In this document: positions 6,884-9,875 of the stretch, piece after piece
Layout of the letters: every line of letters starts with the position of its first letter
Position numbering within the stretch: the first letter of the stretch is position 1
From: an uncultured Porphyromonadaceae bacterium
Lineage (GTDB): Bacteria > Bacteroidota > Bacteroidia > Bacteroidales > Muribaculaceae
Assembly (NCBI GenBank): GCA_947174155.1
Contig: CAMWHX010000024.1
Location: 1 to 9,875, forward strand
Direction of reading: 5' to 3'
Length of the DNA: 9,875 nucleotides
The notes under the pieces: model-generated
What the model was told of the DNA's origin: nothing
What the model saw: the letters and a program-made list of their open reading frames with translations, nothing else
Database searches by the model: none
Position numbers and translations under genes: made by a program

Positions 6884-7597
6884 TCATGCGGTTGTATCCA
6901 GACGGGCCATCGCTTTGCCCCGGCGCACATGGAGGGGCGCCCGGTGCGTGTCTCCGCCCTGATGCTGCTTTTTCTCCCTGTCTCCGGATTCCGTTTCGAG
7001 CATTGAGACAAGATCACGGTTGGCCACAGAAGTGGTGGGGTAGGCCGGACAGTCCGTTATCGTGAAGTCGTAGATGCCCGTCATCCTGCGGACGGTGAAA
7101 AGCCCGGTTTTCTTTCCTGCGGCATCCGTGGCGGTCTCACGCGACACGTGGCCGGCATCGCCATACCTGGTCGAGAAAGCGAAGCTGCAGCCGTCGAGCT
7201 CACCGCGTCCCACAAGTTCCACCGCCTTGTCTCCCTCGGTGGTGTGAGGAGCCGTGAAACGGAATTTCACCCCCGTGGCGTCCACCTCGTATGAGAGTGT
7301 GCCTGCTCCGTGTTTCGATCGGGCAAGTATCTGTTGGCGGTCATGAAAGAGCGTCATCAGGATGTCGGAGCCGTCGAGCAACTCACGCGTCACGGCCTCC
7401 GGCGCGATAATCTCGCGCCATTCCGTGCCGTCTTTGGTACGTCCCAGCACGTGGCTCGGCTCGTTGAAGCGTATGGCGTATCCCTCGATCACCCGGGAGG
7501 GCGTGCCGTCCTCATTGCTGCGCAGTGTGAGCCCGGCCGTGGGGTTGTAGAGTTCCCGGCGCATCGGGAGGCTGCTTTCAGTCATCATTTTCGTCAT
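6884..7597 (-). CDS. Prohead (capsid maturation) serine protease, HK97 gp4/U35 family
   Basis: This protease is packed inside the prohead, digests the N-terminal scaffold of the capsid protein and then itself, allowing shell expansion. The product is 237 residues. The fold is recognisable from VIEGYAIRFNEPS (37-49), the catalytic His85 in TLFHDRQQILARS, the nucleophile Ser138 in LDGCSFAFS, and YDFTITDCPAYPTTSV (176-191), where Asp177 sits at the third catalytic position usually occupied by an acidic residue. The tail after about 200 is charged (SGDREKKQHQGGD) and looks disordered, as expected for a self-digesting protease. The ATG at 7597 overlaps the end of the portal gene by 20 bases; ATG codons at 7588 and 7585 are equally possible starts. 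The capsid gene begins 22 bases after its stop, the usual protease-capsid pairing. Confidence 0.94.
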   Translation of the reverse strand: MTKMMTESSLPMRRELYNPTAGLTLRSNEDGTPSRVIEGYAIRFNEPSHVLGRTKDGTEWREIIAPEAVTRELLDGSDILMTLFHDRQQILARSKHGAGTLSYEVDATGVKFRFTAPHTTEGDKAVELVGRGELDGCSFAFSTRYGDAGHVSRETATDAAGKKTGLFTVRRMTGIYDFTITDCPAYPTTSVANRDLVSMLETESGDREKKQHQGGDTHRAPLHVRRGKAMARLDTTA

Positions 7598-8846
7598 GGT
7601 CTTCTGTAGTTTGGTTTCCTTGGGGCACGGGAGATGCCGCTGGATCCGTGATTGGCTTCAGGTTGGCCGACACGAGCACCGTGTCGCCCCCCTCCACCGG
7701 CGGCAGATCATCGTAGCAGCGCCACTCGTTGGGCGAGCGCAGTCCGGCCTGGATCGTGGCCATCTGGTATTTCACGCGGCTGGTCATGTCGCAGGCGTTG
7801 AGCTCGCTGCGGTTGAATGTGATTTTCCGGCGCCTCCCTGCGGTGGGGCCGAAGAGTTTGCGCAGCAGCTCCGTCTCCATGCGGCAGAGCAGGGGATTGA
7901 GCGTGTGGGTCAGGAAATCGGTGTTGGCCATCTCCACTGACTTATAGTTGGTCGAGGTGTCGGCAAACACGAACGAGGGGGGCACCCTGAAGAATCGGCA
8001 TATATCGATCACGGTAAACTTGCGCGAATCCAGAAACTGGAGATCGGCCGAGCTCATGGAGAGTTGCTTGAAATCTATCTGGCCCCCTACGCTCACGATC
8101 TTGCGGTTCTCGCGGTGGAAAAGTTTGTCGAGATCAAGGGCCGCGTTCTCCAGCTCGGCGTCCTGGTATTCGCCGAACCCCCGGGTGCTTTTGCCGTTGG
8201 AGACGATACCCATGATGTTGCCTCCGGAGGCGAAACGCTCCTTGGTCTCGCGGTCTCCTTCGGCGGCGATCCCTATGACTTCGGCGGCGTGGGTGATCAC
8301 CGACACTCCTCGCCGGCGGTCGTAGCCGGAGGTCATCCCCTTGAAGTGGATCACTTCATCGGGCATGAAGATCCCGTGGATGTCCTGGAGCCGGTCTTCG
8401 ATGTAGTAGGTGCCATCTTGCTGCGGGTTGCACGTGCCCCGGTTGCAGAGCAGTATCTCGCACGGCTCTGCATCGTGCGGACTCTCATAGCGCGGAAACC
8501 AGTAGGCGTTGCCCTCCAGCAGGATTTCCCCCACGGTCTGGGCCTTGAGGTCGTAGGCGTTATCGAGATCGTTGGGGGAGACGTTGAGCAGCCACGGCAA
8601 GACGCTGCGCGTGTGGGGCACGAATATGTGGCCGCTCAGCCGCCTCACCTCGATCGGCAGGCAGGCCACGGCGTCCTCAAGGAGCTTGACGCAGCTGTAG
8701 ACGGTCGCTACCTTCATGGCCATGCCATCGCCCCCGATGATCAGGGGGTCGCGGCCCAGTCCGGAGGATGACACGGAGGCGGTCGCCGACCGGGCCCCGG
8801 GGGCCTTGGCCGACTCGCGCCGGAATATGTCGAGAAGTCGTCTCAT
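7578..8846 (-). CDS. Portal protein (HK97 gp3-like family)
   Basis: The portal forms the dodecameric ring at one capsid vertex; DNA enters and leaves through it, and terminase and tail connectors dock on it. The product is 422 residues, the usual length for Phage_portal PF04860. The family pattern is visible in the C-terminal half: VPPSFVF (about 288-294), NYKSVE (about 300-305), NPLLCRMETELL (about 317-328), SPNEWR (about 371-376) and a loop with GGD before the C-terminus. The last residues are acidic (TEDHDENDD). I chose the ATG at 8846, giving MRRLLDIFRR, because it resembles the amphipathic N-terminus of other HK97-type portals; an in-frame ATG at 8876 would add ten residues and cut into the inverted repeats. 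No Shine-Dalgarno sequence precedes the start. The end overlaps the protease gene. Confidence 0.95.
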   Translation of the reverse strand: MRRLLDIFRRESAKAPGARSATASVSSSGLGRDPLIIGGDGMAMKVATVYSCVKLLEDAVACLPIEVRRLSGHIFVPHTRSVLPWLLNVSPNDLDNAYDLKAQTVGEILLEGNAYWFPRYESPHDAEPCEILLCNRGTCNPQQDGTYYIEDRLQDIHGIFMPDEVIHFKGMTSGYDRRRGVSVITHAAEVIGIAAEGDRETKERFASGGNIMGIVSNGKSTRGFGEYQDAELENAALDLDKLFHRENRKIVSVGGQIDFKQLSMSSADLQFLDSRKFTVIDICRFFRVPPSFVFADTSTNYKSVEMANTDFLTHTLNPLLCRMETELLRKLFGPTAGRRRKITFNRSELNACDMTSRVKYQMATIQAGLRSPNEWRCYDDLPPVEGGDTVLVSANLKPITDPAASPVPQGNQTTEDHDENDD

Positions 8847-8853
8847 TTGCAAA

Positions 8854-8902
8854 GGGGTTCTACACATAGGGCGCAAACCCCGAAAAGTGCACCACTTTTT
8901 CG
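8854..8902 (-). repeat. Two adjacent inverted repeats in the terL-portal gap
   Basis: In the AT-rich gap between terminase and portal, plus-strand CGAAAAGTG (8881-8889) and CACTTTTTCG (8893-8902) can pair around a 3-base loop, giving 9 base pairs with one bulged base. Immediately next to it, GGGGTT (8854-8859) and AACCCC (8876-8881) form a 6-bp stem around a 16-base loop; the two share base 8881. Neither is followed by a clean T-run on the minus strand, so a classical terminator is not supported. They lie just ahead of the portal start at 8846 and could be an mRNA processing or translation-control structure, or a protein-binding site. The pairing is seen; the function is inferred. Confidence 0.45.
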
Positions 8903-8928
8903 CCGTTTTCGCGATTTTTTAATAAAAT

Positions 8929-9875
8929 TTAACGTTCGTAATCCATAAACAGGCGCACACACATAAGTTTTGTGATCACGCCGTCGATTTTCTGATAGCG
9001 CGATCTCTTCAGGGGCTTGCAGTTGTCGTTGGAATCGAAATCGAGCACGGCGTTGCCGAAGCAGTAGGCGTTGATGGGATTGTCGTCGATGAAATAGCGG
9101 CCGGTCTTGATGCCGTGCTCGAAGCTCTCCACCGGGGCAGTGAAGGTGCCGTAGGTCTGGCGCACCGGGGTCAGCACGTCGCGCGCTCCGGAGGCCCCGA
9201 GCATGTTGATCACCTCGGTGCTCTTGTAGGGGTCATAACCTATGGCCAGAATCCTGACTCGACCGTTGATCCGCAACACGTAGCCCACGATGGCCTTGTA
9301 GTCGATCACATCGCCGGGGAGGAGTATGAGGTGGCCGGCCTCGGCCCATGCCCGGTAAAGCCTTTCATTGGGATGGTCGGTCAGTGCCCCCTCCGGGAAG
9401 AAGTAGGCGGTGTGGAAAAGCATCTCGCGCGCCGGCTGGTCGTATATGGCCACGGTCACGGCCGAGAAGTCATCGCTTTCCGAGAGGTCTATGGCCACCA
9501 TAGCGTCAGGGCGTCCCTTCAGTCGGAAGGGATCGAGGTCGCGCATGGCGTTGCGGACAGTCGTGGCCGATACCCAGGACTTGAGCTCGTTCTCGCTGTA
9601 TAGGTTGAGCAGCTTGGTGCGGAAGGCCAGTTTGGCCTCGGCGCCGTTGCGCTGCGCCTTGAGCCATTCCGCACGGTAGAAATCCAGATTGACCGTGATG
9701 CCCAGGTGGGGGTGGACTTTTCGCCAGGTGTCTTCCGAATCCTCCGGATCTCCGGCGTCAGGCTCGAAGAGATGGGCGAAAAGGGAATCATCCTCGTAGT
9801 GGCCCAGCAGCACCTCCTTGTAGCCCTGGAGCATCGAGTAAAACGGACCGTCAAACACATCGGAGGCGGTGGTGA
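8929..9875 (-). CDS. Terminase large subunit, C-terminal part (5' end outside window)
   Basis: This is the DNA-packaging motor subunit that cuts concatemeric phage DNA and drives it into the prohead. About 315 residues are visible and the frame is open to the window edge, so the N-terminal ATPase domain with its Walker motifs lies outside. What remains is the end of the linker region (a stretch reading HLGITVNLDFYRAEW) and the RNase H-like nuclease domain. The nuclease domain starts at VAIDLSESDDFSAVTV; its first acidic residue is the Asp at 9487-9489. AIGYDPYKS carries another Asp at 9232-9234, and QKIDGVITKLM near the C-terminus carries a third at 8983-8985. These fit the conserved acidic positions of Terminase_1/HK97 gp2-like nucleases, though I assign the metal ligands by pattern only. 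The in-frame GTG at 9858 is an internal valine, not a start. The gene ends with TAA, 82 bases before the portal start. Family members are usually 500-570 residues long. Confidence 0.93.
   Translation of the reverse strand, partial: TTASDVFDGPFYSMLQGYKEVLLGHYEDDSLFAHLFEPDAGDPEDSEDTWRKVHPHLGITVNLDFYRAEWLKAQRNGAEAKLAFRTKLLNLYSENELKSWVSATTVRNAMRDLDPFRLKGRPDAMVAIDLSESDDFSAVTVAIYDQPAREMLFHTAYFFPEGALTDHPNERLYRAWAEAGHLILLPGDVIDYKAIVGYVLRINGRVRILAIGYDPYKSTEVINMLGASGARDVLTPVRQTYGTFTAPVESFEHGIKTGRYFIDDNPINAYCFGNAVLDFDSNDNCKPLKRSRYQKIDGVITKLMCVRLFMDYER

Noticed and set aside
8064..8771. Plus-strand open frame of 235 codons opposite the portal gene
   Set aside because: It is fully antisense to a well-supported portal gene and has no recognisable domain. 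Long antisense frames are expected from GC-rich codon usage.
401..8776. Identical 14-mer GGAGGATGACACGG near 401 and 8763
   Set aside because: Both copies encode a V-S-S-S run in unrelated genes, in the same reading direction. Chance similarity from shared codon use is sufficient.
8881..8902. Rho-independent terminator after the terminase gene
   Set aside because: The stem is AT-rich and is followed on the coding strand by GGGTTTGCGCC rather than a T-run.
1..9875. CRISPR arrays, tRNA genes, insertion sequences, attachment sites, defence genes
   Set aside because: No regularly spaced repeats, cloverleaf-like genes, transposase or integrase frames, or terminal duplications were seen. The window is filled end to end by phage structural genes.

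Overview
The window is one continuous, tightly packed head-and-tail morphogenesis module of an HK97-type, long-tailed (siphovirus-like) phage or prophage. Every supported gene is on the minus strand, so transcription runs from position 9875 towards position 1. Base composition is clearly GC-rich, while the short gaps between genes are AT-rich. The three genes with a real gap in front of them (portal, major capsid, major tail protein) have AT-rich leaders and no purine-rich Shine-Dalgarno sequence. That pattern is typical of Bacteroidota, and a GC-richer member of the Bacteroidales is my best guess for the host. This is an inference; no integrase, att site or host gene is present to confirm it, or to tell prophage from free phage.

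Layout in order of transcription: terminase large subunit, C-terminal two thirds (9875-8929, cut by the window edge); an 82-base gap holding two adjacent inverted repeats; portal (8846-7578); prohead protease (7597-6884); major capsid protein with a fused N-terminal scaffolding (delta-type) region (6861-5566); gp6-like head-tail connector (5553-5215); head-closure/adaptor protein (5218-4895); HK97 gp10-like protein (4895-4332); tail-completion protein of the DUF3168/gp11 type (4345-3944); major tail protein (3910-3443); tail assembly chaperone with a probable -1 programmed frameshift (3446-3147, extended to 2824); and the tape measure protein (2827 to beyond position 1).

The genes form one assembly line. 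Terminase cuts and pumps DNA through the portal into a shell of capsid protein. The protease removes the capsid's N-terminal scaffold. The three small connector proteins close the head and join it to the tail. The tail tube (major tail protein) polymerises around the tape measure, which the chaperone pair G/GT holds soluble. Several stop and start codons overlap, suggesting translational coupling: ATGA at 5215-5218, 3443-3446 and 2824-2827, TGATG at 4893-4897, and longer overlaps at 7578-7597 and 4332-4345. No stretch longer than 82 bases lacks a gene.

The best-supported unusual element is an A9 slippery run at 3158-3166 near the end of the chaperone gene. A -1 shift there joins the 96 codons before it to a 111-residue extension that ends exactly in the tape measure start. 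I found no defence island, CRISPR, tRNA, mobile element or clearly undescribed system; the plus-strand open frames look like shadows of the minus-strand genes.
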